Source: Linnemannia hyalina (taxonomy: Eukaryota > Mortierellomycota > Mortierellomycetes > Mortierellales > Mortierellaceae). From it: 64,000 bases of DNA. Positions within the stretch are counted from its first letter, which is position 1. Each line of letters begins with the position of its first letter. This document shows, in pieces, positions 12,590 to 24,697 of the stretch. The notes beneath the pieces were generated by a model that was not told where the DNA came from, did no database searches, and saw only the letters and a list, made by a program, of their open reading frames with translations. The stretch is from contig JAHRHY010000008.1 in NCBI GenBank assembly GCA_019671135.1, forward strand, positions 1,922,001 to 1,986,000, written 5' to 3'. Both the position numbers and the translations under genes were made by a program.

Positions 12590-13030
12590 TCCCCTTTCTT
12601 CATTTTCTCTATTTTTTTTTAGGTAGCCTTTCTTCTTTTTCGTTTTCTTTTTGCATGTTCTTTTAGAGTACCTTTTTTTTGTTATTCCTCACTATACTTT
12701 CTTGTATCTTTTTTTTTCCCTTTCATTCGTCCACATTGTACAATAGCATTTTTTTTCTTCCTTCATCAACGATACCTTAATAAACCCCCACAAAGCATGT
12801 CCATATTGTAAGAAACACAAACCATCAGAACGCCTTTTATGCAATGCGAGGGTATAACAGGATGAGTTTTTGTGAAGATGCGAGTGAGTAGAGATAGAGA
12901 GAGAAAGTGTGTGTGTGTGTGTGCTTGTGGATCGAAATAACTATAATATATAGTGTAAGCTCAAAAATACGTGCTGGTGAAATAAGTGGTTCAAGGAGTT
13001 TTTTTTTCCTTCACACTCGTGGAGATTCTT
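12590..13030. other. Convergent intergenic region with 3' UTRs
   Basis: Lies between the stops of the 9470 gene (+) and the WD40 gene (-). It holds T-rich sequence, an AATAAA at 12779-12784 and a (GT)n microsatellite near 12908-12924. No gene is seen. Confidence 0.6.
12779..12784 (+). promoter_or_regulatory. Probable polyadenylation signal
   Basis: AATAAA 190 bp after the stop codon of the Ser/Pro-rich membrane protein, downstream of T-rich sequence. Confidence 0.45.
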
Positions 13031-13919
13031 CTAGACAACCGACTTGGTGATCATGTTGTAGTCGCTATGAGACAAAAGGAAGAAAGAAAATAAAAACGCG
13101 TCGCGGGGTTAATCATCCTGATCGTGAACCAACCCTCCCCACCTAACCCAGCATTTCAAAAAAAAAGACCACACACTCCTGAACACTCAAGCAAACATCA
13201 CCAAAACTTACGTGAACGACAGGGCGCCATCAAAGCTCTGGATCATGACAACATTCCTAGTAGGATGAAACAAAGCCTGTGCGACCTTATTCCCGCCCAC
13301 CTCCAGAACCTGACTTGGCCCACCTCTTCTCCCCTTTGCCGAACTATTCAACCTCTGATTAATCCCCCACAGCAATGGATGGGTCTTGCCAACTCCAAAA
13401 TCAAACTTCTCCGCCTCCCTCGTCGTAACCAGAGCTCGGGCAGCCATGATCCCATCCTCCGAGATGTCGGCCGTGATACAACCTTTACCAGGGCGAGACT
13501 TGTCATCGAGCGTGATACCCGCCCACCGGACATCCCAGATATTAACGAATCCCTTTTCATCTGTGCCCGAACAGAAGAGGCCACCCTCGGTGTGCCATGA
13601 GGGGGTTGAGAATTTCGAGACGGTTGTTTTGCATCTGTGGTCGAGGGTCAGGACCTTTTGGCCGGGAACTCGTTCGTCGAGGAGTTGGTATTGGTACTGC
13701 GTTGATTCTGAAAAGCTATTTTTTTTTTTTTTTGGTAATTGACAATTTGTTTGTGATTATTATTGGTCAGTAAAAATGTCAATAAAACAAATAACCGTGC
13801 CCTTTTGCCACGCTCTTTACATAAACCACACAACATAAAATAAAATAAAATCTCCGAAATAGACAATGCGAAGAGAGAGTGAGAAGAAAAAGAGAGAGAG
13901 TGAGAGCCTCAAAAGAAAG

Positions 13920-13965
<46 letters not shown>

Positions 13966-16900
13966 CTTACACAACAGCATGGAGGCGCGGGTCAGCTGGA
14001 TTTTGGACAATGTGAACAATTCGGCCCAATTTGTCGTTGACGATGGTCTTGCGCCCCTCCATATCATAGACAATGTATCGCCCATCGAGTCCACCCGAGT
14101 AGAACCGTTTCGAGGTGTGGGAGTACATCGTGGTCAGAATCGTGTTTGTATGAAGATTGTGCACATCCGCCATCCCTCCGCCCACAAAGTTACCGCCGTC
14201 CAGTTTCGTGAACTTCCAATGTACCTACCGAACCAAAAGAAGAAACGGCAAAAAAAAATAATCGTTAGGTCATGCCCCGCAACAAATACAATACATTCAT
14301 GCTATCACAATCTCCCAAAAGGCCAAACGGATATGAACAAACTTACTAAGCGCTTGTCCCGTCCTGCAGTCACATAGCCCATAGTATTGTCGTCGCGCGA
14401 CACGGCAGTGACGGTCTGGATCGGCCTGTCATGAGGGAACCCCTGGATGGTAAAGATCCTGTTCTTGAGCTCACCATCTCTGCCATAAAAGATACTTATC
14501 AGATTGGTCTGGGTCTCGGGCGGCGAGAACCTAGACGGGTCGTTATCAGCCACATCCGTTCCCGCTGCCTTAGCTCTCGCCAGGTTCTCTTTGACTCCCT
14601 CCCAAGTCTGTCCTGACTTCAAATGGCTGACTGCCACAAACGTATCCTCGGACACCCACGCCAGCGTCTCCGTAAACGGAATCACTCTCGACAACTTTGG
14701 CGCAATCTCCATGACCTTTTCCTGACGGTCAATATCATACAGCGTAATCAAGCTACAAAAAAGGTCAACCAGGGAAAAAAAAAATTTGTCAAAACGTGCG
14801 GAGCAAATTATCGACAGAGCAAAGTGCAGAAAAAAATCTCGCAAACTAGTACTTTACCCATCCAAGCTATTGACGGCAGCAATGTTTTCGAAGGGTGTTC
14901 CACGAGCAAACGGATTCAACACCAACGGACGACGGCCTCCTCCACCTCCAATCTTTCCCATGGCTTTAGACTTCCCCAAGGAGATGAACGAGAGCTCCTG
15001 AAGCTTGGCGATTGGAAGGTCGTAAGTCGCCCGGTCAAAGACGCGTCTAGCGCCGATCGATCGAGTCGGTGCTGTTGCATAATTCTGCACATTCGGTGCC
15101 GATCTTTCTCCTCTTGCCCCTCCTCCTCCTCTTTCCGCCCCTGATAGATTAGGCATCTGCTCATCACTAGTCGTCCTCCGACGATTTCTCTTGATCAAGC
15201 TCAAGCTTTCATCAGGGTCATCCTCCGTCTTGGCAGTCACTCCTGCGCTCGCCGGTATCAGTGAAGGAGGCGGTGGTACAGCATTTTGACCATTGGTGTC
15301 CGCAGGGGTATTTACAGCTCCTCCGTTCCAAGTACTCGCTCGAGATCTGGAGAAACTGCGCGATCTAGAAGAGGACGGCTCTGATGCACCTGGATCTGCG
15401 CGATTCCCTGTTGCTGCTCCCGACTCTGCGTTCTGCGCCAGTGGTGGAGAAGGTTGTGGAGTCGAACGCGGGGTTGACTTTGAAGTAGAACGCGGAGCCG
15501 AATCTTTGGGCTGACCGGATTGTGTCGACTGTGTGTCCTGAGCGGCTTGTTTTCCTGAACCTCCTGTTTGCGAATCAGGTCCAGGGGGGAACTCCCGTTT
15601 GAGCTCTCGAATCTCTGACTCAAAGTCCTTCGTAATCCGACGAATCTTCTTCTGCACCCGCCGTTGCTTCTCCCCCAGCTCCGAATATCGGTTATTCAAT
15701 CGTTTCAACTAAATCCACGTGAATGAAACGAAAGGTAAGGCGCATTTGATACAGGTTAGCAGAAGCGCTTAATGATGCAGCAATTCAGTTGCCAGCATTG
15801 GACATATGGCAGCTTACAATGAATAACTAATTAGAACTTTACCTCTGACAACATTTCGACCAGTGGGCCGTTGACTCGTTCCGCAGGCGTGAAGCCACTG
15901 GTATCTGTCCTCATCGTTGATGCTCCGTTCGTGTCCACCTCAGCCACGCTGTCGTCGTTGGAATCGCCGTTATCCAGATCACTTGAGCTGTCTTCGGACG
16001 AGCTGTAGAACCTTCTCCTTTTGTAACGTCGGTTCTTCCTGTAGTAGTCGCTGTCGCTGTCGCTAAACTCGCTGTTGCTGCTATCAGAGTCGTAGCGCCC
16101 ACGCTTCGAGCGAGAAGGAGACCTGTACGAGCGCTCGTATGAACCCATAGAGATATCCTGGCGAACGGCTCGACTCAAGCTCCTGTATCGGCTCCTGCTC
16201 GTTGGCCGACTCCTTGCTCGACTCCTTGCTCGTGATGGACTTCTTGGGCGCGAATGACGTGAAACGCTCTTGCTCCTTCCACGCTCACGCGATGGTCCAG
16301 CTGAATCTGTTAGTGGGGCTCGCCCAGAGACTGTTCCAGGAGATCGACCTCGGCTCTTGCTACGGTGCCTAGACACTGACGCCTTTGATCGCTCTCCATC
16401 CAAACTGGATGAGGACAATGACGATGGCGGTGTATCTCTGCCACCTGTAGGTGACCCTCGGTACCCCATCGAGCTGAGGGTACGTCCTCCTGTGTAAGCG
16501 CCTGGGGGAGGTCCTGGATGCGATCTTGATGGAGGTCCAGAGTAGGATCCTGAGGGAGGTCCAGGGTATGATCCTGATGGTGGTCCAGAATGGGAGCTTG
16601 AGGGACGCCCAGAATAGGAACCTGAGGAGGTTCTAGAGTGTGATTCAGAATAGGACCCCGAGTATGATCCTGAATGTCCTTGAGAAGGCCCCATTGGCGC
16701 AATGTTTGATCCTCCTGATGCTGAGTGTGCAAGCTTTTCAAAGGGGTTCCGGTAGCCCCTCGCTGTTGGCGTTGTTGGCGTTGTTGGCGATGTCGGTACT
16801 CCTGGTCCTCCCAGCATTCCCGAGCTTGACATCGTTGATGGTCCAGACACTGCACCAAGATCCCATTGACGCGCATTATTTCTGCTGCTGCTCTGTTGGC

Positions 16901-17654
16901 TGCCGACATTCTGGTCAGGACGACTGGGTGGGGGGCCATTGGGCTGAAAATCGGTTGAAGGGTGACGATAGCGTGCAGGTGGCAGCGGAGGTTGCTGCCT
17001 TGACGGAGCTGATGGGCTATACGCTCGACTCCACGATCGTCGTCCACTAACGCTACTGCCTGGGGTCGAGGTAGAGTCTGGATGCGCTGAGGTCGAACCC
17101 TGATATCCGTTGTGTTGTGGCTGGTTGCGGGAAGGTGGTCCAGGCGGTCCGGATGGTCCGTTCGATCTAGAAGGTTGGCTACTCCCTTGTGCTGGTGGTG
17201 GCGGCGGAGGAGGGTTGTTGTTCAAGGCTGCATACGGGTCTCGTGGACGATTTGACATCAAGTATTCGCGTTCCTCCTTGACGCGTTGTTCGTCTCTGGG
17301 TGGTTCCTGTTGATAGGACCGTGGTGGAGGGTAGGCTTGGGAGCCTGGAGGCAGAATTGGTTGAGCTGGTCGTGGCCGCGACTGAGACCGGGCCCTTGAC
17401 TGGGATCGTTTTTGAGTCTGAGCCTGCGATGTGGAAGGAGGGACCGTCGATGCTGTCGTTCTAGTTGTAACTGTAGCTGAGGCTGCTGATGGAGGTACCG
17501 GTTTGGTTGCGCTGGTTGCGCTGGCTGGATTTAGAGAGGAGTTTGTTGGTGGCGGTGCTGATGTTGTTGTTGTTGTTGTTGTTGAGGGAGTGGGAGGAGT
17601 TGAAGATGGGGAGGAGGAGGATTGCTGTCTACGGAGACGCGGATCCTTTGACAT
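13031..17654 (-). CDS. RS-rich, WD40-repeat protein of unknown function
   Basis: Six exons: 17654-15843, 15708-14858, 14752-14347, 14224-13971, 13715-13212, 13064-13031; 1,286 residues, all junctions GT-AG and in frame. Exon 1 (residues 1-604) is disordered: Pro/Ser/Gln-rich, then repeated G-S-Y-S-G-P-P-S units, an Arg/Ser domain (SRARSRARSRPTSRSRYRS) and acidic clusters. Residues about 605-640 form a basic coiled coil (LKRLNNRYSELGEKQRRVQK). After another disordered stretch, residues about 850-1286 look like a beta-propeller: SLDGLITLYDID, TAGRDKRLVHWKFTKL, YSGGLDGRYIVYDME, CSGTDEKGFVNIWDVRW and a last strand FTDYNMITKSVV. The RS domain suggests a nuclear role such as splicing or chromatin (inference). 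I cannot assign an orthologue. The start is the first in-frame ATG, MSKDPRLRR; the upstream TTG was not used. Confidence 0.85.
13924..13962. repeat. (GA)n microsatellite in a WD40-gene intron
   Basis: About 39 bp of perfect GA dinucleotides, just upstream on the plus strand of the exon boundary at 13971. On the gene strand it is a CT tract right after the 5' splice site. Confidence 0.95.
16522..16641. repeat. Coding 24-bp tandem repeat, about five units
   Basis: Five imperfect 24-bp units inside exon 1 of the WD40 gene; the plus-strand consensus resembles GATCCTGATGGAGGTCCAGA followed by four variable bases. Each unit encodes about eight residues of the form S-G-P-P-S-G-S-Y. Shorter 12-bp half units follow to about 16680. 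Such minisatellites change length by slippage or unequal exchange. Confidence 0.85.
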
Positions 17655-18729
17655 GCCGAGCAAGAGTGAATCCTTTCGAGAGAGATGAAGAAAGGGAGAA
17701 AAGAAAGAGAAACTTGCTGTGGTGGAGAAGGAAGGAATGAGAATCGAGAAGGAAGCAGGAGCAGGAGGAAGAAGAAGAAAGGAGCTGATGGTTGTTGTGA
17801 TCAGTCAGTCAGTCCGATTGTTGAAGACACGGCGAACAACAACCTGATATACAAATAATATATTTTGTTTCGATTCATTCCCTGCCAATTGTCTCTGTCT
17901 CTGTCTTTCTCTGTCTTCTCTCTCTTCTCTATTGCCATTTGTTTGTTTAGTGGCAAGTGAAGCGAAAGAGGGTGGTTTGCTCTCTTTGAATATGATCAGT
18001 GTCAGTGATGGTGCCTAGGATCATATCGAAAGATAAATTGATCAGTTATGGTCATGTTTCTTGGGCAAAGAGATATTGATACAAAGTGTGTCTTTCTGAA
18101 CGCGTCGTGGTCATCACAAGGAACGTCGCCTGGCGAACGCCAGACGGGCTAGTAACGAACACGCAAAAAGGCTTTTAGGATAAAAATATTTTTGAATGGA
18201 TAGATGGATGGATGGATTGTTCTCGGGTTTGTGGTATTGTGTTGCCACCATTACCACAAAATATCACTACCGGGCTGGAGCTGAGATATGTATGACATTG
18301 CAATCGACACAATCAGGCTTTATTTCTATGTGATCCTGTTGGTGATGATCAACAGTGATCATTACTCTCTCTATGTCTCTCTCTCTCTCAAAGGACATAT
18401 CCCACCATCATCACCACAGAAAGGCTTCCTTCTTATTATCCTTCTCCTAGAACTTATTCCAGTCCAGAAGAATCGAGAGTCACGGGGGATGGACGTCACA
18501 ATGAGAGGTAGACACCCAGCCCGTCTGTCTCGCCTTCGTTCTCACTTCAACTTCTCTCCTCGACGCTTTCCATCTTTTTCTCTCATTCCTCTTCTTACAC
18601 TCTCATTCTTCCTTCACCCTTTCTCCCTCCTCACACAGCCCCTCCTCTATACCCCCCCCCCCCCCTTTTTACTGCCATCAACAATCACCAAAAACCGACC
18701 GTTAAATACACGCCAACCAACCAACAGCC
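17655..18729. other. Divergent promoter region, WD40 gene and ArfGAP gene
   Basis: About 1.08 kb between two start codons that point away from each other. It includes TCTCT-rich patches near 17890-17935, and a CT-rich leader with a 14-C run just before the ArfGAP ATG. No coding frame is supported. Confidence 0.6.
18652..18665. repeat. Poly(C) run, 14 C
   Basis: Homopolymer inside the CT-rich 5' leader of the ArfGAP gene, about 65 bp before its start codon. Confidence 0.9.
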
Positions 18730-21426
18730 ATGTCTGAAAGAAAACTACCAATGGACAAGAGCGAGCGACTCCTCAACGACCTCCTCAAGATCCCCGTCAA
18801 CACCATCTGCTGCGACTGCGGTGCCGCCAGTAAGAACCTCTCCCTCCCCTCCCTCGTTTCTCCTCATCCGCGAAAAGCAAACCGCCGGTTGGATTGAAGT
18901 GTAGTGCCCTGTATCAACAATCATTGCTTTTCGTATTTTTTCGACTCTTCACTATGAAAAGTGAAATGGAAAATAATAGAAAAGAGACTTGGCTAAAACC
19001 TGTCCACGTATTGACTCGTCTTTGCATCGTCGAATCAATTATTGATAGATCCTAATTGGGCTTCATACTCCTTGGGCTGTTTCCTCTGTGTCCGTTGCTG
19101 CAGTGTCCACAGAAAAATGGGCACTCACATCTCCAAAGTCAGGTCTGTTTCTCTCGACTCGTGGACTCAGGATGATATCGATGTAAGCGACCTTCTCTTC
19201 TTCTTTGCTTTTGGCTTATTGACAATTATCGACATTCCAGGCCTCAATGTTATTTTATGCATATGATGCATGGCTCTTAAATGAATGAAGAGAAGGAAAA
19301 TCCAAAATCCAAGGAGAGTCCCACAACCCACACAAACGATCCAAGGATTAGCTACGGCTCACTCACTCTCTTTACTCACTAACCCGCTTACTTTCGGGTT
19401 TCTCTTCCGTCCTTTCATGTCTGCCTCTTGTTTTTTTCGTTTGGATTAAACTAGACTATGAAAAAATGGGGCAACGGCAAGGTCAACTCTATGTACATGC
19501 CACACCCCGAGCGTCACCCACCACCAATAAGCATGGAGGGCAGGTAAACTATCATCACACCTTCACACTCTCACATCTCTCATGATTATCACCAAGTGGT
19601 CATGGTGGATCATTATTTTAACATGTCATTCTTTAATCCAATTAGTGCTATGGAACAGTATATCCGGTCAAAGTACGAGCGAAAGGAGTTTATGGAGGGC
19701 GGAGGAAATTACCAGGTAAAAATTGCTTGGCCAACCGAAAGGATTTTGGAACTGGATATTGCAGGCTTTCGGAACTGGACATAGTGACAGGAAGAATCGT
19801 GTGGCACTTTGCCTTGCAACTTTCCACCAACTAACCATTTAACTCAACTTTCCAACTCTTACTCTTGCAACAGCCCTCGGGACGATCTGCCTACGGAAAC
19901 ACTTTTTCAGGAGGACGCGGAACTGGGTCGAGGAACGACGTCGTCAACTCCAACTCTTACACGACTCAGATGTCTGCCCTACGTGCTATGGGTTTCAAAG
20001 ACAATGCAAAGAACCTCCAGGTCCTCCAATCAACAGATGGTGATGTTCCTAATGCCATTGAGATTCTGTGCCGTATTGGCCAAGGACCCGTCAGTTCTCC
20101 GCCCATCGCTTCTTCCAACAACAACAACAACAATAACAACATCTCAAGGACGTACAGTCGACCCTCGCCATCTTCAAACAACAATAATAACAGTAATAAC
20201 AACGCCAGTCGCGATCCCAAGGAGGCGATTCTCTGGAACATGGGTTTCAATGACTCGGCATTGAACAAGGAGGCGCTCCGTCGTGCTGGCGGCAACCCTG
20301 AAGTGGCGGCTGCGCTTTTGATTGATGAGAAGGACAAGCTGGCCAAGGCCGTGCGGGAAAAGGGAGGCTCATCTTCGCCATTGCCAGCTCGCTTGGATCC
20401 TCCAGGCGCCAAGAAGTCTCAAAAGAGCGAGGACCTTCTGCTCGATCTTTCGACTGATGATGACCAGCAGCAGCAACAGCAGCAACAGCATATGATGATG
20501 CAGCAACAAATGCAGATGCAGAACGCATTCGGCAACAATAACCAGCAATGGAATCAGCAAACCGCCGGTCTCGATCAGTTCGGTGAGTATCGGCATGAGT
20601 GCATTGGCATTGTTGATGTTATCATAAGGCATGGATATCATGGAAAAGGAGACTGATCGGTACTTTGTTCTTGTGCAAAATAGGCCAAAACCAGAACCAG
20701 CTGCAGTCGATTCTGGACAAGAACGCCCAGATCCTCGCCCTCTACAGCAACGAGACCAACAACAACAATAACAACAACATGTTTGGCAACAACGGGATGA
20801 ACAACGCATTTGGTGTTCAGCAGCAGCAGACTGGATTCAACAACGATATGAACTCGTGGGCCATGAACAACAACAATAACAACAACAACCAGCAAATGAA
20901 CTCGGCGTTCGGGATCCAGACAAGCATGGCCACGGGTGCCAACAACATGTTTGGCGACACCAACTCAAGTATGGGTATGGGTATGGGCACCATGGGCACC
21001 ATGGGCATGAATAACCTTCAGCAGCAACAGTTACAGCATCAGCAGCAACAAATGAACCCCTTTGGTGTATCACAGGCGTCTCAGCAGCCTACCAGTAACG
21101 CTCTCGGGAACAACATGTTTAACAACAATAACAACAACAACCAGTTTGCGGGTATGGGAGGCAACAATGGCGGAGGACTCGGATCACCGTTCAACTCTGT
21201 ATCGGCCACCACCAATACCAACAACAACAATATGTTTGGACACAACCCAATGGGCGGCATGGGCATGAACACCAACAACAACGGCATGAACGGAGGGTTC
21301 GGCGCCGGCGGCAACTCGCCCTTTGGGATGAACAATAATAACAACAATAATAACAACAACTTTAACAACAATAACCCTAACCCTTGGGGCAACAACAACA
21401 ACAACAACAACAACAATCTCTTCTAA
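18730..21426 (+). CDS. ArfGAP protein with two UBA domains and Asn-rich tail
   Basis: Six exons: 18730-18829, 19049-19182, 19455-19543, 19646-19715, 19874-20582, 20684-21426; 614 residues. It should activate GTP hydrolysis by ARF GTPases in vesicle traffic. The zinc finger is complete and rejoined across the first intron: C27, C30, C47 and C50 (C-x2-C-x16-C-x2-C), followed by H54-R55, where R55 is the arginine finger, and GTHISKVRSVSLDSW. A first UBA-like domain lies at about 163-199 (MSALRAMGF) and a second at about 243-283 (EAILWNMGF, then GGNPEVAAALL). The last ~270 residues are Asn/Gln/Gly/Met-rich with an NPF motif (MNPFGV) that could bind EH-domain endocytic proteins. This architecture resembles S. 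pombe Ucp3 (family knowledge). The gene converges on the Nit1-like gene, with only 96 bp between stop codons. Confidence 0.93.
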
Positions 21427-21449
21427 AGAAGTCCTCTTGTTGTTGGATG

Positions 21450-21455
21450 AATAAA
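21450..21455 (+). promoter_or_regulatory. Probable polyadenylation signal of the ArfGAP gene
   Basis: AATAAA 24 bp after the ArfGAP stop codon and inside the short convergent gap with the amidase gene. Confidence 0.5.
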
Positions 21456-21522
21456 AAAAATGTATTGGTAAATATTTTTGGGTGGAGGGTTTGGGGGAAA
21501 TAACCATATACAGCTAGCTACA

Positions 21523-22805
21523 CTACGAGAAGATGTCGTCGCGTCGGTGGTTGAGGACAGGCATCTCGGCGCGGATTCGTTCTAATATCGACAGGTCGAT
21601 GTCCGCGACGGCGAGCCCTTCGTCAACCCCATCGAACTGTGTACACACCTTTCCCCAAGGATCCACGATCTGCACGATTTGCAATAACAATGTGTCCACC
21701 TGTCAGTAAAAAAAAAGGCTTTGAAGTGTGCAAGCATCTGTCATTGCCCATTTTTCAGGAGCAAGAGCGTGTCACTTACCATGGCGTGTCCGTAGCTTGT
21801 ACGTGTTTCTGAATGCTTTCCAACTTGTGCTGCCGCGACCACATAGCACTGCGTCTCGATCGCCCTACTCCTCAGTAACACCTCTTATTCACCCATAGAC
21901 CAACAAACAAATAAATCATATCACATTTTAGTACAATTTTGCCCAAGTAAAACTTCCACCGAAGCCCTTTTCACTCAACCCTTTTCACTCAACCCTTTTC
22001 ACTCAACCATCCTACAACAAAATACTTACCCCAATGGGCCTCGCCAGTCTTGAGAGTAAAAGCCGAGGGATACGTCAGAATCTCGGCCCCCTTCTTCCTC
22101 AACGCAAGCGCCATCTCAGGGAACCTGAGATCATAGCAAATGCCTAGACCAATCTTGCCGACGGGTGTCGAAACAGGGGGGACGAGATGATCGCCGGCGA
22201 CGGTGGAATTGGATTCCATGATTCGGGGGCCGTTGGCGATATCGACGTCGAAGAGGTGGATCTTGCGGTAGGTTTGTGTGATTGTGCCCTGGGGGGAGAT
22301 TAGGACGTGGGTGTTGTAGAGGCGGCCTTCGATAGGGCTCTATTGTGTTCCATGCGCGGGGTAATAGAAGGAGAGGGGGAGAGAGGGGGAGAGAGGGGGG
22401 GGGGAGTATTAGTTGCGGGTATTCGCATGGTGGTTCTGAGAAACGCGTAAAAAAAATGCTTTCGATACCACTTTTTTTTTTTTTTCTTCTTGGACGTGGA
22501 ACGTGTACCTGCTCATGAACACCAACAGAACATCCAATTCCAACCTCCTTCGCCCCCTGACAAAGTCCTTCCAAAAACTCCCCCTCCCCAACTCTCTCCA
22601 CCCCATCTTCCTTCGCACCAATTGGAGAAGCGAGGGTGAGGGCTTCTTCGGGCGGATTGCCAATAAAGTCGGTCGCCTCAGGAAAGAAGACATGTTTTAC
22701 GCCCTGGGACTTGGCGAGTTGCATGAGAAGTTTGCATTTCGCGAGGTTCTTGGAGACGGATGGGCCACCGTTGAATTGTACTACTCCGATCGTTGCTTTT
22801 TGCAT
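21523..22805 (-). CDS. NIT1: Nit1-type carbon-nitrogen hydrolase (deaminated glutathione amidase)
   Basis: Four exons: 22805-22509, 22339-22030, 21883-21780, 21669-21523; 285 residues, the normal family length. The nitrilase catalytic triad is intact: E43 in FFPEATDF, K125 in YRKIHLFD and C167 in [10 protein letters not shown]. The blocks [18 protein letters not shown] and SYGHAMIVDPWG match the Nit1 branch, which hydrolyses deaminated glutathione as metabolite repair, rather than the omega-amidase Nit2 branch (family knowledge). For the last exon, the acceptor just before IVDPWG was chosen because it restores the family block; a nearer acceptor would insert about 14 residues. No in-frame ATG lies upstream, so no mitochondrial leader is predicted. 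It lies 147 bp downstream of OGG1 in tandem. Confidence 0.93.
21965..22006. repeat. 14-bp tandem repeat, three copies
   Basis: Three perfect copies of CCCTTTTCACTCAA inside the second intron of the Nit1-like gene. Confidence 0.95.
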
Positions 22806-22952
22806 TGCGTTGAATGAGTGATGGGTGAATGGATGATGGGTGAAGGAGGTGAAGGAGGAAAGGGAGTGCAAGTGCGAAGTGAGCAAAGAAGTCAGTCAGG
22901 AACAGCCACCCCTGAAACGGGCAACGCTTTTAATTTTTTAAGACCTGAGGAA

Positions 22953-24697
22953 TCAAACGGCCTTCCTTCGCTTGGACACCCGACGACCCTTGGACACATT
23001 ATCCAACGGATCCTCCAAGTTGATATCCTCAATACGTTCTGCTACCACCGTCTCCTCTTCAACCTCCTGTTTGACAACAACCAATTCCTCCTTTACCTCA
23101 ACTTTAAGAACCACCCTGTCATCTTCCTCCAGGACCTCAACCTTAACAACATCAGGATCCTCCTTCACCCGTCCCTCAATCGTCCTCAGATCCGCCGCAA
23201 ACAGCACAGAATGCGCCCACCCCGCATATCCGCCAAACAAGTCCACGAAATGCCTCCCTACAGCCTTGTAGATCGCCGGAGAGATAGTTTTAGGTGTTTT
23301 GCCCTCGAACCGGAACCGGTAGTCGCGTACTGCAATCTGCCAGACGTGTGTATCCACCGGGATCGTCTCGTGTTTGTCTAGCGACATTAAACACTATTGT
23401 ATATGTTGGAACGAGAAGGGGAAAGTCTGTTAGTCAAGATATTGAAATAGTGGATCCTTATTAATCAGAAATAAAATAAAATAAAATAAAACAAAAACAA
23501 CAAGGAGCAAAAAAAGACGTACGACACAGTCGGCGACTTTAGGTCCAACGCCCTGAAGAGTCAAAAGCCCAGTATGCGCATCCTCATATGACAGCTTCCT
23601 CAACCCATGCAACCACGCCTCTCCATCTTCCATCTTTTGGATCATCCTAGCTGTCGTGGCGATATATTTCGCCCGGTACCCGAATCCGAGATTACGAAGC
23701 GTCTCCTCAACACCGTCCTGTGCCAGCGCAGCGATTGTTGGAAATTCGTAAAATGTCCTGCTGGTAGTGGAAATGGTAGAGTCGAGAGGGTCGATGACTG
23801 CTGGAGGGACTGTGAGTGGTGATCCATACTCAGAACACATTTTCGCCGCCTATTAGAAAAAGAGTAATATTCTGGTTAGATACCTTTCTTTTAACCAACC
23901 AGAGCATGTTGAAATGAAAAACATTTCAGAATACATACCATTTGGGTGATGCGACTGATGTTGTTATTAGAACTACAAATAAAGCAAAACAAGTTCTCAA
24001 CAGGGTCCTGACGCAACATCCTGACACCCGGGAAGAATGGAGCTTTCGCTTTAAAGTTCTTGTCCGTCGCTGACCATTTGGTGTACAGCTCCGTCAACGG
24101 TACGTCCAGTTGGAAATAGTCCCTCAAGAACGCCCTGTCAACTTTCTCCAGCTCTTCCTCTTCTTCCTTGCCTGTCGCCCTCCAAGTAACCGCCGCGGGT
24201 GCTGGTGATGACTTTGTTGTTGTTGAGGTTGGGGTGGAAGAGGGAGAGGAGGAAGAGGAGGAAGAGGGACGAACAGTCCTAAATCGGAACCCATCATCTG
24301 TCTCCTGAATAAACCAAACCCGTCGATCAAGGACACAAGACCAAGTCGGAGCCGAGATCTCGCCCGAGGGTAACTCCTGATGCTCTCTCTGCCAGCGGAA
24401 GGACTGTCCGCATTTCAGGGTTGTGGTTAGGTCCAGTTCTGAACGGGGGACTTTGATTGATACCCAGGGGGTTGAGTGGACGTAGGGTGGGGGGTGCAGT
24501 TCCTTGCGAGGCTTTGGTACTGCTGCGGAGGAGGTTGGTGACTTGACGGTGGCAGCGGTCTTGGCTGTCGTTGTGGCTGTCGTAGCTGTCGTCACTGTTG
24601 TTGTCTTAGTCTTGATGGTGGCCACTGAGGTCGTCGATGTGTCCTTGGCGAGGGAGAGGGCACGCTTCCGAGTCGTCCTTGTCAGTGCAGCCATCAT
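22953..24697 (-). CDS. OGG1: 8-oxoguanine DNA glycosylase/AP lyase OGG1
   Basis: Three coding exons: 24697-23939, 23849-23523, 23393-22953; 508 residues. Removes 8-oxoguanine opposite C in nuclear (and often mitochondrial) DNA. The N-terminal OGG domain shows LKCGQSFRW and VWFIQETDDGFRFRTV, then DYFQLDVPL and the helical core NISRITQMAAKMC. The helix-hairpin-helix/GPD motif is LQGVGPKVADCVCLMSLD, with catalytic lysine K357 and, 19 residues on, D376 in PVDTHVWQIAVRDY; both are present. At 508 residues it is longer than the roughly 345-residue human enzyme because of a Thr/Ala-rich N-terminal extension of about 70 residues, a Ser/Pro insert at about 150-185, and an acidic C-terminal tail ending in the basic KGRRVSKRRKAV, a likely nuclear localisation signal (inference). 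The first of two adjacent ATGs was taken as start. Confidence 0.95.

Noticed and set aside
21366..21380. Telomere-like CCCTAACCCTT string
   Set aside because: Only about two units and inside the ArfGAP coding exon, where it encodes NPNPW. Not a telomeric tract.
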